Shown here one piece after another: positions 45,603-54,733 of a stretch of 64,000 nucleotides of DNA; the first letter of the stretch is position 1; each line of letters opens with the position of its first letter. The stretch covers positions 496,001-560,000 of the forward strand of contig NZ_LYPL01000001.1 of NCBI RefSeq assembly GCF_001662075.1, written 5' to 3'. Position numbers and translations under genes: made by a program. The notes beneath the pieces were generated by a model. The model was given only the letters and a program-made list of their open reading frames with translations, was not told the DNA's origin and ran no database searches. This stretch comes from Rhizobium bangladeshense. Its GTDB lineage: Bacteria > Pseudomonadota > Alphaproteobacteria > Rhizobiales > Rhizobiaceae.

Positions 45603-47141
45603 ATGTCGCATGCCCCGGCCCGCCGATTGATCGCCCGCGCAATGCTCTGCGCCACGCTTGCCGGTTTTCCCGAAGCACTCGCCACCGGTTTCGATCTTCC
45701 CGCGAAACGCACCGACCTCTCCGAAGCCGACCTGAAACGCGTCGCCGACGTCATCCGGCCGACCGGGGATTTTTCCAAGGCCGAACAATATGAGGCGATG
45801 CAGGCGGGTGGCGCGACCTCGATCGACCCGGTCACCGAAGACAGCTTCTCGCATATATCGGCCAATATCCCCTTCGAGGAAGAGCAGAATTTCAAGCTCG
45901 GCAATGCGCTCTTCCGCAAGCTCTGGGTTTCCTCGCCCTCCTCGACGCAGGCCTCCGATGGCCTCGGGCCGCTTTTCAACGCCCGCTCCTGCATGAGCTG
46001 CCATGTCAATGACGGCCGGGGCAAACCGCAGGAGGGTGGTCCGAGTGCCGTGTCGATGTTCCTGCGGCTTTCCCGCGCAGCCAGGACGCCGGAAGAGGAA
46101 AAGGCGATCGCGGGCGCTGACATCCTCAACTTCCCCGATCCGGTCTATGGCCATCAGCTGCAGGATCTTGCCGTTCCCGGCCTTGCCGCCGAAGGCCGAA
46201 TGGCGATCCGCTATGATGAGGAGACGGTAACACTTGGCGACGGCGAAACCGTATCGCTGCGCCGGCCGCATTATGCGGCGACCAATCTGGCCTATGGACC
46301 GCTCGATGCTGCGACGACGATCTCGGCGCGTGTCGCCCCCGCCATGATCGGCCTCGGGCTGATCGAGGCGATCCCCGCGGCCGATATCCTTGCCCATGCC
46401 GACCCTGACGATGCCGATGGCGACGGCGTCTCCGGCAAGGCGGCGATCGTCCGCGATCATCGCGGCGGCGAGATCGCGCTCGGCCGGTTCGGCTGGAAGG
46501 CGCAGAACGCCACGGTGCGCGACCAGAATGCTGACGCCTTCGCCAATGATATCGGCATCTCCACGCCCGACCATCCGGACGCGCATGGCGATTGCACCAA
46601 GGCGGAGGAGAAATGCCTCGAAATGCCGACCGGCGTACAGAAGCGGCTGGGCGAGGAAGAAGCGCCGGGGCCCATTCTCGACCTCGTGACCTTCTATTCG
46701 GAAAATCTTGCCGTTCCGGCGCGCCGCAAGGCGAGCTTCCCCGAGACACTGAAGGGCAAACGGATTTTCTACGAAAGCGGCTGCATTTCCTGCCATGTGC
46801 CGAAATTCGTCACGCGCCGGGATTCGCCTGACAAGGCGCAATCATTCCAGTTGATCTGGCCCTATTCCGACTTTCTTCTGCACGATATGGGTGACGGGCT
46901 TGCCGACGGGCAGCAGGTCGGGCTTGCAAGCGGACGTGAATGGCGCACGCCACCACTATGGGGTATAGGACTGACCCGTACTATCAGCGGACACAGCTTT
47001 TTCCTGCATGACGGCCGTGCGCGAGATCTCACCGAGGCGATCCTCTGGCACGGCGGCGAAGCTGAAAAGGCCCGCAACGCTTTCGCCGCCCTGTCGAGAG
47101 ACGACAGGGCGGCCCTGATTACATTCCTGGAGTCACTTTGA
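45603..47141 (+). CDS. Di-heme thiol-oxidoreductase-like protein (DUF1111)
   Basis: The 512-residue protein has an N-terminal export signal (residues ~1-28) and two heme c motifs, CMSCH (about residue 131) and CISCH (about 398). It belongs to the di-heme oxidoreductase family, distant from cytochrome c peroxidases; LNFPDPVYGHQLQDLAVPGL and IGLGLIEAIP are family text. ATHAL-type methionine ligands are not assigned. Located between two imelysin genes with 45- and -4-base spacing, it may pass electrons during iron or heme uptake (inference). Confidence 0.9.
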   Translation: MSHAPARRLIARAMLCATLAGFPEALATGFDLPAKRTDLSEADLKRVADVIRPTGDFSKAEQYEAMQAGGATSIDPVTEDSFSHISANIPFEEEQNFKLGNALFRKLWVSSPSSTQASDGLGPLFNARSCMSCHVNDGRGKPQEGGPSAVSMFLRLSRAARTPEEEKAIAGADILNFPDPVYGHQLQDLAVPGLAAEGRMAIRYDEETVTLGDGETVSLRRPHYAATNLAYGPLDAATTISARVAPAMIGLGLIEAIPAADILAHADPDDADGDGVSGKAAIVRDHRGGEIALGRFGWKAQNATVRDQNADAFANDIGISTPDHPDAHGDCTKAEEKCLEMPTGVQKRLGEEEAPGPILDLVTFYSENLAVPARRKASFPETLKGKRIFYESGCISCHVPKFVTRRDSPDKAQSFQLIWPYSDFLLHDMGDGLADGQQVGLASGREWRTPPLWGIGLTRTISGHSFFLHDGRARDLTEAILWHGGEAEKARNAFAALSRDDRAALITFLESL

Positions 47142-48241
47142 TGCGCCTTCGGCACCCCCTGCTCTGCCTCACTCTGATCGGTCTCGCCACATCGGCAGCC
47201 GCCCAGACCGCCGCTCCTTCGGCAGGGCTCAACGAGGATGCCGTTCCCGCCGTCATGCAGCGCGCCGTCGACGAGGTGATCCGACCGGGCTACCGCAACA
47301 TGCAGCAATCGTCCGCCCGGTTGACGACGGCGATGAAGGATCTCTGCGACGGCGGCACGGAGCAGACGCTTGACAAGGCGAAATCCGCCTTCGACGATAC
47401 GATCCGCTACTGGTCGATCATCGAGATCGTTCAGACCGGGCCCGTCATCCAGGACAATCTCTTCGAGCACATCCTGTTTTATCCCGACCGCAAGGGCGTC
47501 GGCCTGAAGCAGGTGCAGGCGCTGATCGCCAAGGCCGATCCGAAGGATGCGACGGTCGATGCGATCGCCGGCAAGAGCGTGGCGCTGCAGGGCCTGACGG
47601 CGCTGGAATACGTGCTTTACGGCAACGGCTCGGAAAATCTGGTCGGGCAGAAGGGCGGCTTCCGCTGCCTTTACGGCGCCGCCGTCGCCGGCAATATCCA
47701 GCGCGAAGCCGGCGAAGTCGTCGCCGCCTGGGAAAAGCCGGACGGGGTGCAGGCGAGCTGGAAACATCCCGGCCCGCAGAGCAATGATTTCATGGACAAC
47801 AAGGAGGCCGTGACTGCACTGCTCGGCATTCTCGTCCACGGCGCGGAGAATGTCCGCGATCAGCGGCTGGAACAGTTCTACAAGGGCAAGGATAACGCGC
47901 CGCGGCCGCGCATGGCGATCTACTGGCGCTCCAAGAACACCTGGAAATCGATGGCGGCCAACATCGACGGCCTGCGCACGCTCTGGCAGAAGGCCGGTAT
48001 GGCCGAGCTCCTGCCGCCGGACAAAAAGGCGATCGCCGCCTCGATCGACGAGGGCTTCAAATCGCTGCTCGACAGCGTGCCGAAGCTCAATCCCGACATC
48101 GACGCCGCTGTCAGCGATGCCGAGAAGGCCAAGCTCGACACGCTTTTGGCCGAAAGCCGTGATCTGATCACCCGGATCAGCGACGAATATGGCGCGGCCA
48201 TCGGCCTTTCGGCCGGCTTTTCCTTTTCTGACGGAGACTGA
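47138..48241 (+). CDS. Second imelysin family periplasmic protein
   Basis: The 367-residue protein has a signal peptide (about 1-20, AAAQTAAP region) and the imelysin fold, but the GxHxxE motif of the first imelysin is replaced by LTALEYVLYGNG (about residue 152), where the His has become Leu. The two imelysin proteins are thus unlike each other and probably complementary. Its start overlaps the di-heme gene stop by four bases and its stop is four bases ahead of the DUF1513 gene. Confidence 0.87.
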   Translation: MMRLRHPLLCLTLIGLATSAAAQTAAPSAGLNEDAVPAVMQRAVDEVIRPGYRNMQQSSARLTTAMKDLCDGGTEQTLDKAKSAFDDTIRYWSIIEIVQTGPVIQDNLFEHILFYPDRKGVGLKQVQALIAKADPKDATVDAIAGKSVALQGLTALEYVLYGNGSENLVGQKGGFRCLYGAAVAGNIQREAGEVVAAWEKPDGVQASWKHPGPQSNDFMDNKEAVTALLGILVHGAENVRDQRLEQFYKGKDNAPRPRMAIYWRSKNTWKSMAANIDGLRTLWQKAGMAELLPPDKKAIAASIDEGFKSLLDSVPKLNPDIDAAVSDAEKAKLDTLLAESRDLITRISDEYGAAIGLSAGFSFSDGD

Positions 48242-48245
48242 AGCG

Positions 48246-49343
48246 ATGATGCAAAGTGCCCCGATCAACCGACGCAGTTTCGTCAAGGCGGCAGGAATCG
48301 GCTTCCTGGCGAGCTTGGCGCCAAGGTCGCTGATGGCGCTTGAACGGGCCGACGCGGTCTATGCCTCGGGTATTCGCACGGCGAACGGTTCCTTTGCCAT
48401 CGCGACCGTGACCGAGCACGGCGAGATTATCGATCAGGTGGCGCTTCCGGCCCGCGCCCACGGCATGGCCTTCAGCGCCGCCACCGGCAAGACCGTCGCC
48501 TTCGCGCGCCGGCCGGGCACCTATGCGATGATCTTCGATCCACGAGATAAGGGCGAGCCAATCGTCATCAGTTCCCGCGAAGACCGCCATTTCTACGGGC
48601 ACGGCGCCTTCTCGCCCGATGGCCGGATCCTCTATGCCAGCGAGAATGATTTCGACGGCAATCGCGGCATGGTCGGTCTCTACGACGCAACCGATCGCTT
48701 CACCCGCATCGGTGAATACGAAACCTATGGCATCGGTCCGCACGATATGACGGTTTCCGATGACGGGCGTCTTCTCATCGTCGCCAATGGCGGCATCGAG
48801 ACGCATCCGGATTTCGGCCGCACCAAGCTCAATCTCGGGGCGATGCAGCCGTCGCTGGCGCTGATCGACGCGGCAACCGGCGCGTTGATCGAAAAACACG
48901 TGCTGCCGGCCGAATGGTCGCAGCTGTCGACCCGCCATGTCGACCTCGACGGCGAGGACCGCATCTGGTTCGCCTGCCAGTACGAAGGCCACCGCAAGGA
49001 CTTGCCGCCGCTCGTCGGCCATTTCGCCAAGGGAGAGGATCTTTCCTTCGTCGCGCTGCCGGAGGAGACGACGCGCAGGCTTGCCAACTGTGTCGGGGCG
49101 ATCGCCGTCAACCGCAGCGAAGGTCTCGTCGGCATCACCTCGCCGAAAGGCGGCGCCTCGGTGACCATCGACGCAAAAACGGGCAAGGTATTGGCCGAGA
49201 TCGCCGTTCCAGAGGCCGCCGGCATCGCTCCGGCAAGAGATGGCTTTGCCGTCTCCTCCTATGACGGCGACTTCCTCTCGAGGCGCAGCGATGTCGCCTG
49301 GGATCAGCACATCGTCCGGGTCTCTCAGCGGGTGCGCGCATAG
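48246..49343 (+). CDS. DUF1513 family protein with Tat signal
   Basis: The 365-residue protein starts MMQSAPINRRSFVKAAGIGF, a twin-arginine signal (NRRSFVK), so it is exported folded. The rest resembles a beta-propeller with repeats such as FSPDGRILYASENDFDGNRG and MTVSDDGRLLIVANGG. This is the DUF1513 family, almost always encoded with imelysin and di-heme genes. Its role in that set is not known. It starts four bases after the second imelysin gene and ends the operon. Confidence 0.88.
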   Translation: MMQSAPINRRSFVKAAGIGFLASLAPRSLMALERADAVYASGIRTANGSFAIATVTEHGEIIDQVALPARAHGMAFSAATGKTVAFARRPGTYAMIFDPRDKGEPIVISSREDRHFYGHGAFSPDGRILYASENDFDGNRGMVGLYDATDRFTRIGEYETYGIGPHDMTVSDDGRLLIVANGGIETHPDFGRTKLNLGAMQPSLALIDAATGALIEKHVLPAEWSQLSTRHVDLDGEDRIWFACQYEGHRKDLPPLVGHFAKGEDLSFVALPEETTRRLANCVGAIAVNRSEGLVGITSPKGGASVTIDAKTGKVLAEIAVPEAAGIAPARDGFAVSSYDGDFLSRRSDVAWDQHIVRVSQRVRA

Positions 49344-50244
49344 GTCTTCTGCTCGGCGCTGACGCTCGATGCCGCGGCTCTTGCCGCCTCCTGCAGCCAT
49401 TCGGGTGCCCGGGCCTGCAAAACCTGCAGGATCGCTGCGGCCGCCGCCGCATCATCGGAATGGCAATTGGCGATCTCGAAGCCCATCAATTCGAGCATTG
49501 TCGGCGAAAGCAGGATCTCCGCATGCTTGTCGATCTCGATCTTGCGGCTGTTTGGCGAAAGCCGGCGCACGAGGATGCGGGCGCAGACGTGATAATGAGG
49601 ATCGCTCGAGCGCGCCCGCCCGCCGGCGATTTCACCCGCACGGATCGTCACATCAAGCGGCCTGTGGCAAAGCGACCAGGTCGACGGCACCAGCGCCTTC
49701 GCCTCGCGCAAGACCGGCCCGCCTTGCCATTCGGCATAGGCGACGAAACGCGGGCGGCCGAGGCTGCCGGTACCGGCGCTGCGCCGCTTGGCCGTGAAGG
49801 GGCCTGCCCCGGGCGGAAACGCGCCCGCAAGCGCCTCGGTATAGGCTGACGGCGCCTTCTTCTTGCCCGCAGGCAGCATCTCGTATTTTTCCCAGAATTC
49901 CCGGCGTTCGGAATTCGACAGCATCAGCGCCTTGCGCAGCCAATTGTGATCGCGTTCGAGGATGACCGGCAGCGGATTTTCAAGGCCTCTGCGATAACCG
50001 CCGAGGATCAGCTATTCTCCAGATGCGTATCGCCGATCGCCAGCACCTCAGGCGCGCGGCCGAGCTCCGGGCAGATATCGAGGATGACCTCGCACCAGCG
50101 CCAATAGGTGGCACGCAGGAAGCCGAAATCGTCGCTGCGCATCTTCTCGTGCTTTTCCTTAAGATCGTCCTTGACGAGATCGCCGCCAAGCTCGCCCGCT
50201 AGCCAGGTCTCGAAAATCCGAACCGATTGCGATATCGTCGTCAT
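49325..50244 (-). pseudogene. DUF2252 family gene with internal deletion and frameshift
   Basis: The 5' part starts at 50244 (MTTISQSVRIFETWLAGELG) and reaches the DUF2252 motif GDTHLEN, then meets TGA within a codon (about 50011). In the next frame the gene resumes with GGYRRGLENPLPVILERDHN, continues to KALMLSNSERREFWEKYEM and runs to 49325. Some 35-40 residues expected in between, including the N-D-x-D-E-A segment, are missing. The deletion is about 110-130 bases and shifts the frame. The 3' end overlaps the DUF1513 stop region. The encoded protein cannot be intact. Confidence 0.85.
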
Positions 50245-50464
50245 GGCGCCGACGCTCCCTCATTTCGAGATAGAATGTCGGAGAATACCCGCTGAGCGCG
50301 AAGCTGCAATCGTCTTCGCGGGGCATGCGGGGCAACAGCACGGCGAAGGGTTGCGCTGGCGACACGCCTTGACGTTTCCATCGCCGTCCGGATCGATTTC
50401 AGCGATGTCCAACTTGTCGAATCCGGCCCGCCATGCCAATTTCCCCGCTTCGAGAGGGGTAGCC

Positions 50465-50914
50465 ATGAGCGAGACTGACAGGGGCGATTTCCGAGCGCGA
50501 ATCCGCCGCAACTTTGCGCGCCAGGCGGCGATGCAGACGATCGGCGCGGAGCTGACGCGCGTCGAGCACGGCGTTGTCGAAATCGAGCTTCCCTTCGACA
50601 TTAAACTGACGCAGCAGCACGGCATCCTGCATGCTGGCATCATTTCCGCCGCGCTCGATTCGGCCTGCGGCTTCGCCGCCTACAGCGTCATCGACCCGGA
50701 AGCCTCGATCCTGACGATCGAGTTCAAGGTCAATCTCATGTCGCCGGGACGCGGCGAGCGCTTCCTGTTTCGCGGCGAAATCACCAAGCCGGGCTCTACC
50801 ATCATCGTCGCCGACGGGCGAGGCTACGCGATCAGCGACGGGCCGGCGAAACTTATCGCCTCCATGACCGGAACGATGATGGTCATCCGCGGCAGGGAAG
50901 GAATTACGGGATGA
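50465..50914 (+). CDS. PaaI family hotdog-fold thioesterase
   Basis: The 149-residue hotdog thioesterase starts at ATG 50465 (MSETDRGDFRARIRRNFARQ) behind GAGAGG. The central helix holds the family motif HGILHAGIISAALDSACGFA (about residues 55-74), where the Gly-Asp/Ser region positions the CoA thioester, followed by LTIEFKVNLMSPGRGE. The acyl-CoA substrate is not determined. It overlaps the nucleosidase gene by four bases. Its 5' flank abuts the start of the broken DUF2252 gene, transcribed away. Confidence 0.87.
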   Translation: MSETDRGDFRARIRRNFARQAAMQTIGAELTRVEHGVVEIELPFDIKLTQQHGILHAGIISAALDSACGFAAYSVIDPEASILTIEFKVNLMSPGRGERFLFRGEITKPGSTIIVADGRGYAISDGPAKLIASMTGTMMVIRGREGITG

Positions 50915-51549
50915 AGTTCGAACTGAAATCGGTCGCGGGAAAATCTATGCTGTTCGTCATGGCGGCAGAGGCCGAATACGGCCCCTTCCTACGTTCACGC
51001 ATCGAACCCTTGATGACCGGCGTCGGTCCGGTCGAGGCGGCGGTTGCGCTGACCAAGACGCTAGCGCGGCTCGATGCGGCCGACGATCTGCCGGATCTCG
51101 TCGTTTCCCTCGGCTCGGCCGGCTCGGCGAAACTGGAACAGACCGAAATCTATCAGGTAACGTCGGTTTCCTACCGCGACATGGACGCCTCGCCGCTCGG
51201 CTTCGAAAAGGGCAGGACTCCCTTCCTCGACCTGCCGGCGACGCTCGAGCTGCCGCTGCGCATTCCGGGTATTGCCGAGGCAAGTCTTTCCACGGGCGGC
51301 AATGTCATCTCGGGTGCTGCCTATAGCGACATCGACGCCGACATGGTCGACATGGAGACCTATGCGGTGCTGCGTGCCTGCCAGGGCTACAAGCTGCCGC
51401 TGATCGGTCTTCGCGGCATTTCCGACGGCGCCGTCGAACTGCAGCACATCTCGGGCTGGACCGAGTATCTACATATCGTCGACCGCAAGCTCTCCTACGG
51501 CGTCGACAGCCTGTTCACGGCGCTGGAGGACGGGGTTTTCTGGTTCTAA
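50911..51549 (+). CDS. 5'-methylthioadenosine/S-adenosylhomocysteine nucleosidase-like protein
   Basis: This 212-residue member of the PNP/UDP-phosphorylase superfamily carries AAEAEYGPFLR, VVSLGSAGS, DADMVDMETYAVLRAC and RGISDGAVEL. The last two match the Glu and Asp catalytic positions of MTA/SAH nucleosidase (M-x-M-E and S-D-G). It would cleave adenine from MTA and SAH, relieving inhibition of methylation. The text VDMETY differs slightly from the typical DMEGAA, so a different nucleoside is possible. Coupled to the thioesterase gene. Confidence 0.85.
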   Translation: MKFELKSVAGKSMLFVMAAEAEYGPFLRSRIEPLMTGVGPVEAAVALTKTLARLDAADDLPDLVVSLGSAGSAKLEQTEIYQVTSVSYRDMDASPLGFEKGRTPFLDLPATLELPLRIPGIAEASLSTGGNVISGAAYSDIDADMVDMETYAVLRACQGYKLPLIGLRGISDGAVELQHISGWTEYLHIVDRKLSYGVDSLFTALEDGVFWF

Positions 51550-51560
51550 CCCTTGAAAGC

Positions 51561-51581
51561 CGCGCGTCTTGCAGACGCGCG
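51561..51581 (+). terminator. Hairpin between the nucleosidase gene and guaA
   Basis: CGCGCGTC (51561-51568) and GACGCGCG (51574-51581) form a perfect 8-bp stem with a TTGCA loop twelve bases after the nucleosidase stop. There is no T tract. A terminator or attenuator ahead of guaA is plausible. Confidence 0.55.
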
Positions 51582-51662
51582 AGGGACAATCGGAACAATA
51601 AAAACCGGATGCCGCCGATTTCCCGGATTGCCAGGCGAAGCGCTTTTCATTAAAGCCTCGAC

Positions 51663-53225
51663 ATGACCCAGACAGCACATCCCGACTCCGTTCTCATCGT
51701 CGATTTCGGCAGCCAGGTGACCCAGCTCATCGCACGGCGCGTGCGCGAGGCCGGCGTCTATTGCGAAATCGTTCCCTTCCAATCGGCCGACGAGGGCTTC
51801 AAGCGCCTTCAGCCGAAAGCCGTGATCCTGTCCGGCAGCCCGGCTTCAACGGTGGACGAGGGATCGCCGCGGGCGCCTCAGATCATCTTCGACAGCGGTC
51901 TGCCGGTCTTCGGCATCTGCTATGGCCAGCAGACGATGTGCATGCAGCTCGGCGGCAAGGTCGAGAGCGGCCATCACCGCGAATTCGGCCGCGCTTTCCT
52001 GGATGTCGACAAGGACTGCCAGCTGTTCGAGGGCCTCTGGTCCTCCGGCTCGCGCCATCAGGTCTGGATGAGCCATGGCGACCGCGTGACGGCGCTGCCC
52101 GATGGTTTCGAGGTGGTCGCCACCTCCTCCAACGCGCCCTTCGCCTTCATCGCCGACGAGAAACGCAAATATTATGGCGTGCAGTTCCACCCCGAGGTCG
52201 TGCATACGCCCGACGGCGCCAAGCTGATCGGCAACTTCATTCACAATATTGCCGGCATCAAGGGCGACTGGTCGATGTCGGCCTACCGACAGAAGGCCGT
52301 CGACGAGATCCGCAAGCAGGTGGGCGACAAGCGCGTCATCTGCGCCCTCTCTGGCGGCGTCGACAGCTCGGTCGCCGCACTGCTGATCCACGAGGCGGTC
52401 GGCGACCAGCTGACCTGCATCCTCGTCGACCACGGCCTGATGCGCAAGGACGAAGCGGTAAACGTCGTCGCCATGTTCCGCGAGCACTACAATCTGCATC
52501 TCCTGCACGTCGATGCATCCGATCGTTTCATCGGCGAGCTCGAAGGCGTCAGCGACCCGGAAACCAAGCGCAAAATCATCGGCCGGCTGTTCATCGAAAC
52601 CTTCGAGGAAGAGGCAAAGAAACTCGGTGGCGCCGATTTCCTCGGCCAGGGCACGCTCTATCCCGACGTGATCGAAAGCGTTTCCTTCACCGGCGGCCCC
52701 TCGGTGACGATCAAGTCGCACCACAATGTCGGTGGCCTGCCGGAGCGCATGAAGATGCAACTCGTCGAGCCGCTGCGCGAGCTCTTCAAGGACGAGGTGC
52801 GCGCGCTCGGCCGCGAACTCGGCCTGCCCGACAGCTTCATCGGCCGCCACCCCTTCCCGGGGCCCGGCCTTGCGATCCGCTGCCCCGGCGGCATCACCCG
52901 CGAAAAGCTGGAGATCCTGCGCGAGGCCGATGCGATCTATCTCGACGAAATCCGCAAGGCCGGCCTCTACGACGCCATCTGGCAGGCCTTTGCCGTGCTG
53001 CTTCCCGTCCAGACCGTCGGCGTCATGGGCGACGGGCGCACCTATGAATTCGTCTGCGCGCTGCGCGCCGTCACTTCCGTCGACGGCATGACCGCCGATT
53101 TCTACCATTACGACATGGAATTCCTCGGCCGCGCCGCAACGCGGATCATCAACGAGGTGCGCGGCATCAACCGCGTGGTCTACGACGTCACCTCGAAGCC
53201 GCCCGGCACGATCGAGTGGGAATGA
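51663..53225 (+). CDS. guaA: GMP synthase (glutamine-hydrolysing)
   Basis: GuaA converts XMP to GMP with ATP and glutamine. The 520-residue fusion has the class I amidotransferase part (residues ~1-205) with the nucleophile [10 protein letters not shown], and the PP-loop ATP pyrophosphatase [12 protein letters not shown] at about 227. The C-terminal dimerisation domain has [14 protein letters not shown] and ends KPPGTIEWE, a universal GuaA ending. Spacing from the nucleosidase gene is 113 bases with a hairpin, so its own promoter is likely. Confidence 0.96.
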   Translation: MTQTAHPDSVLIVDFGSQVTQLIARRVREAGVYCEIVPFQSADEGFKRLQPKAVILSGSPASTVDEGSPRAPQIIFDSGLPVFGICYGQQTMCMQLGGKVESGHHREFGRAFLDVDKDCQLFEGLWSSGSRHQVWMSHGDRVTALPDGFEVVATSSNAPFAFIADEKRKYYGVQFHPEVVHTPDGAKLIGNFIHNIAGIKGDWSMSAYRQKAVDEIRKQVGDKRVICALSGGVDSSVAALLIHEAVGDQLTCILVDHGLMRKDEAVNVVAMFREHYNLHLLHVDASDRFIGELEGVSDPETKRKIIGRLFIETFEEEAKKLGGADFLGQGTLYPDVIESVSFTGGPSVTIKSHHNVGGLPERMKMQLVEPLRELFKDEVRALGRELGLPDSFIGRHPFPGPGLAIRCPGGITREKLEILREADAIYLDEIRKAGLYDAIWQAFAVLLPVQTVGVMGDGRTYEFVCALRAVTSVDGMTADFYHYDMEFLGRAATRIINEVRGINRVVYDVTSKPPGTIEWE

Positions 53226-53540
53226 CGGAAACAAGGCGGCAATAGCGTCGTTTTCGCGGTTGTTGCCGCCGCCCGGCGATCAGTGATCGGTGCGAGAGAG
53301 CTGCTGCCTGTCTCGCTGTTCATGCCGTTCACCGATCGGCAAAGAAGCGCTTTGCATCCACGATCGGCGCGTATCCCAACCTGCATATATTCGAGTCCGC
53401 TTCGCGCCATCTTTGTCGTCCAGCAACTGGTTCACCTCCGAGAAACCAATTGCAATCCACAATCAGTCGATCTAACCTATGATCGATGGCGCAGCGCAAT
53501 CTACCGCATGCGGATGGAGCCTCGAAGGAAAGGAGTGAGC
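53226..53540. other. Gap after guaA, one hairpin, otherwise unassigned
   Basis: The 315-bp stretch has a stem-loop GGCGGCAA (53235-53242) with TTGCCGCC (53263-53270), likely marking the guaA 3' end. Further on nothing is recognised apart from the probable promoter of the DHFR-like gene. The reading frame seen here is an upstream extension of that gene without a good start. Confidence 0.5.
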
Positions 53541-54071
53541 ATGGCCAAGCTCGTGTTCGGAATGAACCAATCGCTGGACGGCTACGTCGATCATACGGCG
53601 TTTGCGCCAGGGCCCATACTCTTCCGTCACTTCATCGAAGCGACGCAGCGGCAGGCGGGCAGTGTGTACGGTCGGCAGATGTACGAGATCATGCGTTACT
53701 GGGATGACGACCATCCTGAATGGGACGCGGAAAGACGCGCCTTCGCGGCGGCCTGGCGGAACCAGCCGAAATGGGTCGTCTCGCGCTCGTTGAAATCGGT
53801 CGGTCCAAACGCCAGCCTTGTTGACGGCGATCTCGAGGGCGCGATCCTTAAGCTGAAAGCCGAACGCGACGGAGAGATCGAAGTCGCCGGCCCGGACTTG
53901 GCGCAAAGCCTCACCGAACTTGGCCTCATCGATGAATATGTCATCTATCTGCACCCCGTCGTGCTCGGTCACGGCAAGCCATATTTCGCCGGACCCCGAC
54001 CGCCGCTCCGCCTTGTGGCCAATGACCGAATTGACGAGAATGTGATCCGGCTGGTCTACGTTCCAGCTTGA
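53541..54071 (+). CDS. Dihydrofolate reductase-like (RibD C-terminal) protein
   Basis: ATG 53541 has AAAGGAGTGAGC upstream; 176 residues. The fold is that of the RibD C-terminal/DHFR superfamily: MNQSLDGYVD near residue 8, VYGRQMYEIM, VVSRSL, IEVAGPDLAQSLTELGLIDE, and VVLGHGKPYF. Members are NADPH-dependent reductases of pterin-like or other compounds; the substrate here is not known. It is not canonical folA, which has DxLPW-like motifs missing here. It is isolated, with unclear regulation. Confidence 0.85.
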   Translation: MAKLVFGMNQSLDGYVDHTAFAPGPILFRHFIEATQRQAGSVYGRQMYEIMRYWDDDHPEWDAERRAFAAAWRNQPKWVVSRSLKSVGPNASLVDGDLEGAILKLKAERDGEIEVAGPDLAQSLTELGLIDEYVIYLHPVVLGHGKPYFAGPRPPLRLVANDRIDENVIRLVYVPA

Positions 54072-54147
54072 TTTCCCAAACCTCAGCAGTCGGCCAAGGT
54101 TTCCTCGGCCGACCGGCGTTCGATAGGGACAACAGCCGTGACGACGG

Positions 54148-54693
54148 TCAGCGGCCGTAAGTGACCTCGATCGAGGCCTTGTCGAGCGTATTTGCCCTGA
54201 CATAGTAGCCAACCATCGCGCCCGGCGCCGTATCGGGAAGCGGCAGCTTGTCGACCGAGAGCGCGTAGACGGTGAACTGGTAGTGGTGCGGCGCATCGCC
54301 GACCGGCGGGCATGCGCCGCCATAGCCTGATGTACCGAAATCCGTACGGCCTTCCACGGCGCCTGCCGGAAGCTTCTTATCTCCGCTTGCGCCGGTGGCA
54401 ATCGTCGAGGCGTCTGCCGGAATGTTGAACACCGACCAATGCCACCAGCCCGAACCGGTCGGAGCATCCGGGTCGTAGACCATGACTGCGAAGCTCTTGG
54501 TTCCCTCCGGAGCACCCGACCAACTGAGTTCTGGCGAGATGTTCTTGCCCGTGCAGCCGAAGCTGTTGAAGACCTGCGCATCGGCCATGGTCTGGCCTGA
54601 TGTCAGATCTTTCGAAGTGAGCTTCATTTCGGCTTGGGCGGCAGTGGCGCCAAAGACGGACGCCGCCAGAAGTGCTGCTGTTATAAGACGCAT
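54148..54693 (-). CDS. YbhB/YbcL family PEBP-like exported protein
   Basis: ATG 54693 gives a 181-residue protein with a signal peptide (MRLITAALLAASVFGATAAQ then AEM). The PEBP-fold anion-binding loop shows YDPDAPTGSGWWHWSVFNIP (residues ~75-94) and GYGGACPPVGDAPHHYQFTV, the usual YbhB/YbcL text. The role is unsettled; members have been tied to signalling or inhibitor functions. Convergent with the DHFR-like gene and downstream of the AraC regulator on the same strand. Confidence 0.9.
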   Translation of the reverse strand: MRLITAALLAASVFGATAAQAEMKLTSKDLTSGQTMADAQVFNSFGCTGKNISPELSWSGAPEGTKSFAVMVYDPDAPTGSGWWHWSVFNIPADASTIATGASGDKKLPAGAVEGRTDFGTSGYGGACPPVGDAPHHYQFTVYALSVDKLPLPDTAPGAMVGYYVRANTLDKASIEVTYGR

Positions 54694-54733
54694 GTTGTTT
54701 TCCTGCGGTTGATGATGCGGGAAACTACCGTCA

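Noticed and set aside
44268..46841. 857-codon minus-strand frame
   Set aside because: It is antisense to the imelysin and di-heme genes, both with clear motifs (GxHxxE, CxxCH). Composition is typical of shadow frames.
51846..53234. Long minus-strand frame opposite guaA
   Set aside because: guaA is complete with catalytic Cys and PP-loop. The opposite frame is a shadow.
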